A stretch of DNA of 64,000 bases from Engraulis encrasicolus (lineage: Eukaryota; Chordata; Actinopteri; Clupeiformes; Engraulidae). The stretch is taken from positions 6,343,116 to 6,407,115 of the forward strand of contig NC_085859.1 in assembly GCF_034702125.1 (NCBI RefSeq). The letters are read 5' to 3'. The notes under the pieces are model-generated. The model had not been told where the DNA came from. It was given only the letters and a program-made list of their open reading frames with translations, and searched no databases. Made by a program: the position numbers and the translations under genes. Positions within the stretch are counted from its first letter, which is position 1; every line of letters begins with the position of its first letter. Below are positions 22,851 to 33,773 of the stretch, piece after piece.

Positions 22851-22949
22851 ACGAAAGACCTTACGCGGCGGCGGACGCGGCGGCGGCGGCGGCGGCGCAC
22901 GCAAAACCATTACATCCCCGACGCTCCGCGTTTCGGGGATATAATTAAC

Positions 22950-23200
22950 TGCATCATGGCTGCGACAAGCTCACTCTGTGGCACAAGTAGGAAGCATAAC
23001 CCGCCCTGTACCCTGAGCAGGGTACCGTCCCACCGCACTGCTCCCCGTGGGGCGCCACTGAGGGCTGCCCTCTTGCAGGGGTGAGGCATAAATGCAATTG
23101 CGTTGTGTGCAGAGTGCACTTGTGTGTTGTGGAGTGCTGTGTCACAATGACAATGGGAGTTGGAGTTTCCCAATGGGCTTTCACTTTTTTCACTTTCACT
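22950..23200 (+). mobile_element. 5'-truncated SINE copy
   Basis: Matches the body and tail of the SINE at 36288 (GCACTGCTCC, GGGGTGAGGCATAAAT, GACAATGGGAGTTGGAG) but lacks the tRNA-like head. Confidence 0.7.
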
Positions 23201-23989
23201 TCGCTTTCATTGGCATTATCAGCATGTTTTTGCATCATGAATGGTACCAATAGCCAGTGGTCGAGTTGTAAAAACAAAGCAGGGGAGATGGTCAGAGATT
23301 GATTCAGATTATTGCGGGTTAGGGGGTTTCTCCCCCGAGAAAATTTTGAAAATGTAGTTGTTGGAAGTGCAAATTTAACACAATATGTGAATAAAAAAAG
23401 GACCATTTTTCATTGACGGGGACGATTTAAGACCATTTTCATTGTTGGGGGGATGGCATCCCCCCTCATCCCCCTACAACTCAAGCCCTGCCAATAGCAT
23501 CAAGACACAAGTGATCACTGTTTTGCACTCTGGTGAGTTTTACATTCATCGCAAAGTGCTCTCTAAGTATATTTGATTATGCTTTTAAAGTGCTCTCTAA
23601 GTACATTTGATGGTGCTTAATTTGGTACCAGACGCGCTAATCCATGGCTACATTAAATATGGCCATACTGTTAAACTGGTTATTGCAAACCCATAGAAAA
23701 AAAAAACCCTGCATATTTTATCAGGATTTAACAACAGATACGCCAATTATTTCCTGAAATAATGAACGTTCCTTTAAATTAAGGTGGCACTGTGACACAC
23801 AAGACGTCAGGTGACAGCCTCAAATGTATGAAACGTAAGACAGCATGGTCAGGGGCCAAATACAGCATAGTATGGGGCTAAATACGGCATGGTATGGGGC
23901 TAAATAAGCTTACAGCATGGTCAGGGGCTAAATACAGCATGGTATGGGGCTAAATACAGCATGGTATGGGGAGTAAAGAGGGTGGAGTA
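23200..23989. other. No gene recognised
   Basis: Includes AGCATGGT(A/C)(T/A)GGGGC-type short tandem words at 23840-23970. No domain-bearing frame. Confidence 0.5.
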
Positions 23990-24235
23990 ATAAAGAGGCT
24001 TCGAAACCCGCCCACCCAATGCAAAAGTGTGTGCTCAAGTTGGGTCTCCTAAGGGGGCGTCGTCCCCTGCTTCTTCTTCTATTTTTGAGGTGTTTGCATG
24101 AGAAGTGCGCTACCGCCATCTACAGCGCTAAGGGGACTCCATTTATTCTCAACCTCAGGACTCCGAAGGTCTCCTAACCGAAGGTCTCCTAAAGGGGCAT
24201 TCACCCGACAGAAAGTGGATACCAGAAATGAACTA
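23990..24235 (-). repeat. Dispersed repeat family, copy 2
   Basis: Reverse complement of 18305-18570 with small changes. Confidence 0.75.
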
Positions 24236-25009
24236 GAATGACTTATCTCTGTCTAGAATATCTCTAGTATGGGGCTTTACATCTGATGGCAGAGGACCAT
24301 GCTGGTGACCTTTCCTGCACTTAATCTCAAACTGAGGGAAACATTTTACAATGTGTCCTATTCAGAGCTTTATAAACACTTTATTAACATGTTGTAACAA
24401 TTCATATTTAAGCATTTACAAGTGTTTGTAAATGAGTAATAACCAAACTATGACCGCACAGTGGAGTGGGAATCAACTTCTACTATGTGAGTTTTATGTG
24501 GTTTCATGCCTTCTGGTCTTTGGAGGAGAAACTTCCAGGACCGCCGTGAGTGTGCTGTGTCTACTGTGTTAGCATAGTATTTCTTGCCCATTTATAAATA
24601 TTTGTAAACATTTTGTTTATAATTAGTGAATTATTTCTAAAGTGTTTATAAAGCTGTGAAGAGGACATCATTGTTAAGTGTTACCACTGTCGGGCATATT
24701 CACACAGAAAATGCATGCTTTCCAAAATGCCCAAGATAGTTCACAATGGAAACTGGAAAACACTTTGCTTGCACTTTCCTTGATGCCGGCGTCATACACA
24801 TAACATAACAATGTCATAATAGCGTCAAAACAGAGTCACGACACATGGACGAGTCATAAACATGATGTCAATGTCATAAAAGGTTTATGGTCATGAAAAG
24901 TTAACATGGTTAGGGCTGTCTTTACCATCACGGGATGCATTACCATTTGATGCAGGACTGTGTTATGACAACGTTAAAACACCATTACAGCAAAAATACT
25001 GGATAAGAG
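24236..25009. other. No gene recognised
   Basis: Contains TTTATAAACACTTTATTAAC words near both 24370 and 24600 in opposite order, hinting at another MITE. No coding signal. Confidence 0.4.
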
Positions 25010-25258
25010 GAAGATAACGCAAAACACGCCCACTCAATGCAAAAGCGTGTGCTCAAGTTGGGTCTCCTAAGGGGGCGTTGTCCCCTGCTTCTTCTTCTCT
25101 TTTTGAGGTGTTTGCACAAGACATGCGCTACCGCCATCTACAGCGCTAAGGGGACTTCATTGATTCTCAACCTCAGGACTCCGAAGGTCTCCTAACCGAA
25201 GGCCTCCTAAAGGGGCGTTCACCCGACATAAAGTGGATACCGGAAAGGAAACAAAATG
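25010..25258 (-). repeat. Dispersed repeat family, copy 3
   Basis: Reverse complement of 18305-18570; only 0.8 kb from copy 2 and in the same orientation. Confidence 0.75.
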
Positions 25259-25478
25259 ACGCTTCTTGTTATAGATCCAGCTTCTTTGATTACAGTATGT
25301 CATGTTCATGACGTGTTAAGTAAAGTGTTACCAATCCTTTTTTACCTGGGAAACTATATGACAGTACAGATGTCAGCAGGTTCATTCGGGCAACAAGTGG
25401 TCACATGCAGTGAAGTGCACAGCCCGGTATCAGGGTGAGTCGTTCTCTGAGCTGGGTGCAGGAACAAGCATCAGCTCG

Positions 25479-25605
25479 CCACTACCCTGGACCACATTTT
25501 AATGCCACAACCCTGGACCACATTTTAATGCCACTAACCTGGACCACATTTTAATGCCACTAACCTGGACCACATTTTAATGCCACTAACCTGGACCCCG
25601 GCCTG
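25479..25605. repeat. 26-bp minisatellite, almost five copies
   Basis: Unit CCTGGACCACATTTTAATG plus CCACTAA; copies begin 25479, 25505, 25531, 25557, 25583. Confidence 0.9.
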
Positions 25606-25616
25606 ACAGCAGTATG

Positions 25617-25883
25617 AGGGCTTCCGTACACCGGCTCCGACAAAGTGCGGCGCACTTTTGCTTCCGACAGAATTCGGACCACCAAACCAAATTTCACACA
25701 AACATTGCATTGATAGTCAATGGGCGGNGCCGACAAAATNGAACTCGTCTCTAATTGCTATCCGACATCGGCCAATGTCCACGGACATCGGCGCCAGTGT
25801 GCGTGGTTCTATTGAAAACAATGGAATCAAATTTTAGCTGAGCAGTGCTTAGCACTTTGTCGGGGCCGGTGTGCGGAAGCCCT
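25617..25883. mobile_element. MITE containing two ambiguous bases
   Basis: TIRs AGGGCTTCCGTACACCGGC and complement; GACAAAGTGC follows inside each. N at 25728 and 25740. Confidence 0.72.
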
Positions 25884-26081
25884 TACTGGATCTCCTGGAG
25901 GCCATTAGAACCAGCCTGATTATCATGACTTTCAAATCACTGTGAGAGCGGAACATGTGTTCAATAGGGCTGCCCATGGAACCATAAAGCTCCTTCCACT
26001 TTCAGAAAATTGCGGATCTCATGAATGGACCTGGATCTGCTAATCATTAAAAGTGACCAAAACTCTCTGCATTGAGAGCAC

Positions 26082-27967
26082 TCATATGGGTTTCTCCTTT
26101 GTATGAACCCTTTCATGGGATTTTAGATAATTGATTAAAGCAAAAGTCTTTCCACAAAGAGAACACTCAAATGGTTTTTCCCCTGTATGGAGTTTCTGGT
26201 GTTTTTTGAGATCGTGCTGATGACCAAAGTTCTTTCCACACTGTGGGCATGGAAACGGTTTTTCGCCTGTGTGAGTCCGCATGTGTATGTCCAGCTTGTT
26301 CTTAAAACCAAATCGCTTTCCACATTCAGAGCACTCAAACGGCTTCTCCCCCGTGTGGAGGTATTTCTGGTGGCTCTTGAGATTGCTCCTTTGACCAAAG
26401 CACTTTCCACATTGAGGGCACTGATATGGCTTTTCCCCTGAATGGGATCTCAGGTGTTCATTGAGTTTGCTCCTTTCACTAAATCCCTTTCCACACTGAG
26501 AACATAGAAAAGGCCTCTCTCCAGAATGGACCATCTGGTGTCTCTTGAAATTGCACACATCTGTAAATCCCTTCCCGCATTGAGAACAGTGAAATGGCTT
26601 TTCTCCTGAGTGGATTGCCTCGTGTTTTCTCAAGTTGGACTGGTGGTTAAACGTCTTCCCACACCGAGAGCACTGAAAGCGTCTCTCCTCGGACGGCATC
26701 GCCCTCTTCACACTGCTCTCCTGAGAGTTCTCAGGACCAAAACTCTTTCCACTCTTTTCCTCAAGTAGCTCTTTATCAAGTTTTTGGTTGCTGTTTTCAC
26801 CAGAATGCTTCTTCTTCTGATGCTTCTTCAAGCAGCTCTTGTAAGTAAAGCCCTTCCCACACTGAGAGCACTCAAATGGTTTCTCTCCTTTATGCAGTTT
26901 CAGGTGCTTGTTGAGATTGCTCTTTTGACGAAATACCTTTCCACACTGAGTGCACTCGAATGGCTTTTCCCCTGTATGGGCTTTCTGGTGGGTGCTGACA
27001 CTGTTCTGATGACTAAACCTCTTTCCACATAAAGAGCACTCGAAGGGCTTTTCCCCTGTGTGAACCCTTTCGTGGGATTTGAGATAACTAATTATGGCAA
27101 AAGTCTTTCCGCAGTACTGACACTGAAATGGTTTTTTCCCTGAATGGAGTTTCTGATGTTTCTGAAGGTCACCCAGGTGGCGAAAGTTTCTTCCACACTG
27201 GGAACACGGATATGGTTTTTCTCCCGTGTGGATCCTCATGTGTATGTCCAGCTTGCTCTTTACGCCAAATGTCTTTCCACATTCAGAGCACTGAAATGGC
27301 TTTTCCCCTGTGTGAAATTTCTGGTGTTTTTTCAGAGTGGCCTTTTCACTAAAACTCTTTCCGCATTGTGAGCACTCAAATGGTTTTTCCCCTGTATGGG
27401 ACCTCAGGTGAAGTTTGAGTTTGTATTTTAGTCTAAATCCCTTTCCGCACTGAGAGCACTGAAATGGTTTTTCGCCTGTATGGATCATCTGGTGCTGCTT
27501 GAGTTCACTTTTTAAAATAAAATTCTTTTCACATTTGGAGCACTGAAATGGCTTTTCGCCAGAATGCTTCATCAGGTGGTTCTTGAAGCTGCTCTCGTAA
27601 GTAAAGTTCTTCCCACATTGTGGACACTCGTAGGGCTTTTCTCCTGAATGTGTGCGCATGTGAACCTTCAGATTTTGCTTAGAACTATACCTTTTTTTAC
27701 ACTCAGAGCACTCAAATGGCTTTTCTCCTGAATGCATGGTCTGGTGTTTCTTGAGGCTAGATTGCTGGTTAAACGTCTTCCCACAATGATCACAGTGAAA
27801 TGGTTTCTGTCCAGTATGAATCAGCTGATGCCTTGTGAGGTTGATCTTGTGAGTGAAGCTCTTTCCACAAACAGAGCATGGGAATGTGGGCTTGGCTTGA
27901 CGACGTCTTCCTTTCCTGTTGTCGTCTCCATTCCGGCTTCCATCAGATTGGACACTTTGACCCTCAC
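26082..27967 (-). CDS. Zinc-finger gene 2: finger exon (20 C2H2 fingers)
   Basis: Terminal exon after acceptor TTGCAG|GTGAGGG, with leader GEGQSVQSDGSRNGDDNRKG and 20 C2H2 fingers: 13 in tandem, then a 40-residue linker (ENSNQKLDKELLEEKSGKSF and following), then seven more. Linkers are mostly canonical HTGEKPF/HSGEKPY, which suits a sequence-specific DNA-binding protein in the nucleus. Fingers 18-20 closely repeat fingers 8-10 (KLDIHMR, DLxKHQKLH, YLKSHERVH), so a three-finger block was duplicated. The frame ends HTKEKPI; one extra C in the KPYECSQC codons turns the next finger into a stop. With the acidic exon the protein would be 711 residues. The best-preserved member of the cluster. Confidence 0.92.
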
Positions 27968-28079
27968 CTGCAACATAAAACACAGAACATTTTTCAGGCA
28001 GGTCATACTTTTCTAACGGTCATTACTTGACAAGCCCGCCACGTGAATATGCATTCATATGCGTTTTAGAGATAATCCA

Positions 28080-29098
28080 CCACCTGGCATTCCCACCTCT
28101 CTTGCTTACTGTGCACAATGTAACTGTGTTCTGTACAACCAATCAGCCTTTTCTGTTGGGATGGAATGCAATTCCTGTTCATATCAGAAACAACATTAAC
28201 TTCAACCAATTTAAGGCATCACTAAAGGCATGGATAAAAGCTAACCAAAGATGTGATCACTAATGTGCTTTATTACAATAAGCATTGCCATATGGTATGT
28301 GTATCCTTGTATATGTATTGCTTTTTATGTCATGCGATAGTGTATGTCTTTATGTCTTAGTATGATGTATGTTTTAGAGTAGGGATTCCCAAACTTTTCT
28401 ACCCGTGCACCCCCTTGTACATTTCAATGTGGTTCACGCACCCCCTGAACAAATATTTTGGTGTGCTGATGGCCACTTAAGTATGGTTTCACTGCGCAAA
28501 TCGTCACAAATTGTGCAGTCATTTTGGGAATCCTAATTTCCAATAGAACTGATGTTTGTTCAAGCATACAATTTACCATAAAATTAAAAACTACTTCATG
28601 TTAATTAATACCTTATAAAAACACACATATCAGCCATTGCACAATTCAGCTCGCGCATCCCCTTGTAGGAGGCCACGCAGCCCAGTTTGTGAAACCCTGT
28701 TTTAGTGTGATGTTGCTGCTCTAGTGTGTACCTCTAGTGGCTACAATAGGACATGTATTGTGCATGTTTTTAATGTGTGTTTGTTCAGTAGCTCCCTGCC
28801 CAGGGACCACCGATGCTAATTAGCTTTATAGCTGAGTAACTCTAGTACCACAATTGTCTTATACATGGCTCCTGTCAAATAAGGTAATAAACGAAATGCA
28901 CTTTTCAATGTCTTCAATGTTTTTGTATGTCATTCCCTGACTACTAATTTACGTACCCCCTTGTTTTCTTTCATAATCCCCCGCCCCCCTAGTTTTTAGT
29001 CTTCTAGTTGTATTGTTGGAGGTGTGAGCTCGCCAAAGTGCATTCCTAGCAATTGTATTTCTATACGGTTGATATGGCTAAATAAACTTGAAACTTGA
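28080..29098 (+). mobile_element. LINE 3' fragment (interrupted by an hAT-like MITE)
   Basis: A short open end reads GWNAIPVHIRNNINFNQFKA and SLKAWI then stops, matching LINE ORF2 C-termini (WNxLPxxIR...F). The 3' UTR continues to AATAAACTTGAAACTTGAAT at 29098. A 320-bp MITE is inserted at 28380-28699. In the gene 2 intron. Confidence 0.68.
28380..28699. mobile_element. hAT-like MITE
   Basis: TIRs TAGGGATTCCCAAACTTT / complement of GTTTGTGAAACCCTG. Target duplication TTTTAGAG versus TTTTAGTG (7 of 8). Confidence 0.7.
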
Positions 29099-29316
29099 AT
29101 GTAATAATTTTTTAATGAACTGATTCTAGGGTCAACGTGTGAGAAACGGACATCTTTCAAGATGGCCACAGAGTCATCAGAATCGCGGTTTTGGCGTTAA
29201 TTTTCAGCAGCCATGCACTACACTAATAGGCCTACTGTGCATGCCAAATGTGAAATAGACAGGTGTAGTACATCAACAACTCCTTTCTGTAAATGCTTCC
29301 TCATTCCTGTACTCAC

Positions 29317-29574
29317 CCTCTGTGCTGTACTCCATCTCCTCTTCCTCTCCTTCTTCATTGATCATCATCATCCTCTGACGCCCTGGGACAGGAACGCTAG
29401 ATGACCTCTCCACCTCCTCCTCTTCCTTCTCCTCTTCTTCTTCTTCCTCTTCCTCTTCTCCATTTTCATTAATAACGACGATCTTCAGAAACCCTGGGTC
29501 AGGAGCAGTAGATGACTCATCCTCTTCAGTTTTAGTGTCTTGGTCCAATTCAGGCTTCTCATCCATTGTTTGAT
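29317..29574 (-). CDS. Zinc-finger gene 2: acidic start exon
   Basis: The ATG at 29566 reads MDEKPELDQDTKTEEDESST. It is preceded by acceptor TTGCAG at 29575 and ends at donor GAGG|GTGAGT (phase 1). Coding length is 250 bp (83 codons plus one base). It contains APDPGFLKIVVI, a long Glu run, a V-P-V-P-G box and MMMINEEGEEEEMEYSTEG. The KTEE site lacks the Ile seen in paralogues (DTKTEE instead of DIKTEE). It splices in frame to the 20-finger exon at 27967. The intron holds a LINE 3' fragment and an hAT-like MITE. Confidence 0.8.
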
Positions 29575-29726
29575 CTGCAAGAACAAAGAAGTACAATAGC
29601 AAGTCCGTTATAGCATTTTGTTTCCTCTTTCATTGAAATAAGACCAAAGATTCTCTATTCTAATCTCTGATAAGACATCACACTGGAATTAAAAAATATC
29701 GCAGCCTCATAAAACAGCATGCCCCC

Positions 29727-30055
29727 TGTTTAAAGGTAGAGTTTGCAATATTTCAAGATGTTTATTTCCAGAATGAATGCTGCCCATTCAAAAATGATTT
29801 TCATGAATATTTACCACTACTATCAATTTTTAATTATTCATTATGAATAAATTGCATTTTTCCTACATAAAATACATGTAGGTCGATTCTCTCCATGTCC
29901 GCCACCCAGAAATTGTAATAGGCTTGCTGTATTTGCTTAGTCCAGTAAATATTACTTTATTACTTCGTAAATGTTAATGAAAATATAAAATTTGGAAATG
30001 GGCAGCATAATTGCAATGCCTACTCTGGCCACCATCTCTAGGTTTAAAGCCACTG
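29727..30055. mobile_element. MITE of the TTAAAGG type
   Basis: Begins TTAAAGGTAGAGTTTGCAAT; ends TAGGTTTAAAG. Shares interior words with 4628-4998. In gene 2 intron 1. Confidence 0.55.
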
Positions 30056-30183
30056 TTTAAAGTATCAAAATGATTCCTCTCATATGACGCTGCAAAACAT
30101 TAAAATTATGTCGAAGGCCATATGAAACGGTCTCAAGGTCCGTAAACTTTGCATAAAGCTCAATTATTTAATTTAGACAAATA

Positions 30184-31780
30184 CAGTGAGTCCAATAAGT
30201 ATTTGATCCCTTGCTGATTTTGTTGGTTTGCCTACTAACAAAGACATGATCAGTCAATAATTGTTATGATAATATGTATTCTAATATGGAGAGACAGAAT
30301 ATCAAAAAGAAAATCCAGAAATTAACTTAAAAGAATATATATTAATTTATTTCCATTTCATCGAGCAAAATAAGTATTTGATCCCCTGCCAACTGATTAC
30401 AGTTCCGGGCCCACAGACCAGATGAGCACTTCCGATCAACTTGTCACCTGAATTAAAGACACCTGTACATACTAACATGCATAAAAGACACATTGAATCA
30501 GCAGAATCAGTCCATAGTATGAGTGAATCAGTCACACTCCAACCTCACCAGCATGGGAAAGACCAAAGAGCGGTTAAATGATATCAGGGACAAGATTTTA
30601 GATCTGAACAAGATTAAATGGGCTGCAAAGCCACAAGAAAGAGACTGGGTATTAATGACCCAGCTGTTGATGCATTTCTTTCAAAATGTGAGGAATTCAA
30701 AATGACTATCCATCAGGCTGTCTGTGGTTCTATACAAAATTTGACCTTTTGTAGGGATTTGATAATCAAGAGAACAGGAAGAAAGCACCCTAAACCTGTA
30801 CGGGGTGAACTAGGCAATGATATCAAAGCTACTGGGACCAAAATCACTGAGAAAACTACTGGTAGCACTTAATGCCACAGAGGTTTAAAATCCTGTAGTG
30901 CACACATGGTACCTCTACTTCAGAAGGAACCTGTGCAGTCCCACCTGAGGTTTGCCAACGGACATCAGACTGGTTTAGGATATGATAAGGAGGTGCTGTA
31001 GTCAGATGAAAACAAAATCAAGCAGTTTGGCATTAACACAATTCAATGTGTTTTGACAAAGAGTACTGCTGTCTATGATCCCAAGAACACCCTCCTCACC
31101 ATCATGCATGAAATTGGTATCATTATGGTTTGAGGGTGTTTATCTGGCCAAGGCACAGGACGACTTCACATCGTCAACGAATGGATGGAGGGAGACATCT
31201 AATGTGCAATCCTGAGTGCAAACGTCCTTCCCTCCACCACTACACTGAAGGGTGGGCCATTTTTGGATCTCCCAACATGACAATAATACACAACATGCAG
31301 TCAAAGCAACGAAGGAGTGGCTCAATAAGAAGCATATTAAAAATTGTGAAGTGGCCTAGACAGTCTCCAAATATTAAACCTATAGTAATTCTATGGAGAG
31401 AACTGAACCTCCCATTTGCCAAGCTACAGCCACAAATTATTAATGTTTTAGAGATAATCTGCAAAGAAAAATATGTTCTACTATATGCACAAACATTGTC
31501 ATCAACTAAAAGAAGCATCTGACCTCAGTGCTAGACAACTAGGGCTTTGCCACAAAGCACTTTATCTTCTTAAGCTAGAGGGGTCAAATACTTATTTGCC
31601 TAAATTAAATACAAATAAATTAAAATATATTATTTTAAGTTATTTTCTTGAATTTCTTTTTGATATTCTGTCTCTCCATGTTTGAATACATATTATCATA
31701 AATTTATAGACTGATCATGTCTTTATAAGGGGGCAAACCGGCAAAATCAGCAAGGGATCAAATACATATTGGACTCACTG
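30184..31780 (+). mobile_element. Tc1/mariner element with decayed transposase
   Basis: TIRs CAGTGAGTCCAATAAGTATT with TA target duplications. The internal plus strand encodes pieces of a Tc1 transposase: MGKTKERLNDIRDKILDLNK at 30553, then MDGGRHLMCNPEC and TEGWAIFGSP, and KWPRQSPNIKPI, in several frames. Frameshifts and stops make it a pseudogene. It lies in intron 1 of finger gene 2. Confidence 0.88.
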
Positions 31781-32403
31781 TATATTTCAATGCTTGCTGC
31801 CCTTATGCTGCAAAATATTTTATTATGCAGCTTAATTGCTTTACTGTTATTGTATTATTGTTTTAGTAGACACTGTACAGCAGCTTGGTGAGTTAGTTTT
31901 TAAATGTGTAATAAATAATACATCAATGATCAATTTCATTTTGATGATCAGATCAGATGTTTATCTGCTTTAGGCTCATGTTGGGGGTATTGATAATAGT
32001 CTATCATTGGAAAGGGGTCCTTTCAGGCTTTCATTTTTGAATCTGTCTGATATACACAGAGGTAACAGCACTTCATTAAACCAGATATAGCCCACATTTT
32101 CCCAAAAGAATTGGCTAACCTGTATGCTTTCGTCTGTCTCTGGCATGAAAAAAACACCAAGGACACAATTCATAACCATGATACTTGGGACACTCTGCTG
32201 ATTCAGAAAATGAACAATATGCCAATATGAAAAACGATCTCCACCATACATTTAATTTTCGTTTAAAAACGCCAAAACATGAGCCCCATCCCTGAGAACA
32301 AGTGCACATTACAGTAACCCATGTGTTCTACAGTGTTTGTTTGTGAAACTAAACTTTATTCCTCTGGAAAGAAGTTCCATGAATGGATCTTCCCACACAC
32401 GCC

Positions 32404-32823
32404 ACTGTCGTGCCGAAAAGCGAGTGCCTGCCAGAACACGAGTGCCCTCATTGAAACCAATGGAAACCGATGACCAATTTTTCAGATAGTTTTTACCCAT
32501 TTTTGCAGATAAATCTGACACAATTTAAGATGGAAAGCCTATCAATAAAGCATCTACATTCCTTCTGGAAGTATTACAAAGAACTGGTTACAATTTCAGT
32601 ATTATTTCCATGAAAGAATCGAAGAATTGTCATAACAAATGTTACAGTTTCATTCAAATAGCTCATATTAAGTGCAGGACGAGTAATGTTTCATAAGCAT
32701 ATTTTTAGTTCATAAATTATGTAATTCATTCTGCAAGAAATGGTATAATTTTCTCTCAAAAATGTCATTGGTTTCAAAGAGGGCACTCGTGTTCTGGCAG
32801 GCACTCACTTTTTGGCACGACAC
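32404..32823. mobile_element. MITE with 58-bp inverted repeats
   Basis: Arms CTGTCGTGCCGAAAAGCGAG ... GTGCCCTCATTGAAACC and complement. Absent from the paralogous position near 44.77 kb, so inserted after duplication. Confidence 0.82.
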
Positions 32824-33310
32824 CCCCAAGGAGGACAGGCCTACGTTTCTGCTTTGGGGAGTCCTCTTGATAGGCTGATACTATAAATCTTTGTTTACGA
32901 TAGCATTTGCTCACATGATGTTGGCTAGCTGTCATAGGAATTATCCCTACTGTGTTTTTGTTACGCTTACGCCTCTGTGTCTGTTTTTTAATGCTCTACC
33001 TCAGTTTCTGGGTTGTTTAGGTGGGACCCCGTTGGAAAACTTTCTGGAATGCAGCGTTACAGGCTACGCAGACGTTCTGTCTGACGCCACGCCAGTCTGT
33101 CAAACGTCAAAACACAGTCTGTGTACCGGGAGGTCGCCACCGAACATCGCAAAACGAAGCAGATTGCAATCATATTGACCCAAACAATACAATGACTACG
33201 GTGTAGGCCTGCAGTAGGCTACTATGGACACTGACTCCATTGGACAGTTAGTGATGTGCAAAAAGAAGTGGCGAATGACAAGTCGCTGATTACACGGTTT
33301 GCGGTCTTAC

Positions 33311-33430
33311 CGGCTGTCTGTCCACAGTTTGGTTTTCAGTAACAACGCAGAACTAGGGGAATTCTGAAAGAAAACGGTAACCTTTGTCCCTTGCACAGCT
33401 GAAGGTTCGCGCCTGCACTGGCGGAATCAT
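33311..33430 (-). other. Gene 2 candidate 5' non-coding exon and promoter region
   Basis: The minus-strand donor ACAGCCG|GTAAGACC at 33311 follows sequence shared with the other three genes (plus-strand GAAGGTTCGCGCCTGCACTG, also near 45.1 kb). DNA up to about 33550 is also similar to 45.28-45.84 kb, so the duplicated unit includes upstream promoter DNA. The TSS is not resolved. Confidence 0.5.
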
Positions 33431-33773
33431 GAAGTCCGAACAGGATAGAGAATACTATAAACAAAAATCCAACCACAATGTCAAAACAAAAGTCCGACAT
33501 AGGGAGGAGGAATCACTTTACAAAAAGTCTCTATCTAGGCCCACTAGTCCGCCAAGGACTATACGAAATATTTCTGCAAGGCACAAAGTTGGTCAAGAAA
33601 AAAAGGGAAAAATTGTTTGTTTTTTTTAACATGATCATTCATTCTACACAGTGAATCGCACATGGCCCACAATAACCATTTAATACACCCAAATTCAAAA
33701 CAAAAAAGGTAATTCACATAGGGAAAAATGACTGTTCAGTTTTATTCAACTCAGTTTTATTCAAATGCATGCT

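Larger units (their letters stand above)
21627..22945. mobile_element. TIR element carrying a 140-bp satellite
   Basis: Left end ATATCCCCGAAACGCG, right end CGCGTTTCGGGGATAT, with TTAA two or three bases outside each. Interior: short TTACACTGGTAT repeats (21898-22078), a 140-bp satellite, and a CGG-rich stretch (22860-22900). Non-autonomous. Confidence 0.68.

Noticed and set aside
33384..33629. 81-codon plus-strand basic frame
   Set aside because: Opposite the conserved gene 2 promoter region; the frame is not kept in the 45-kb copy.
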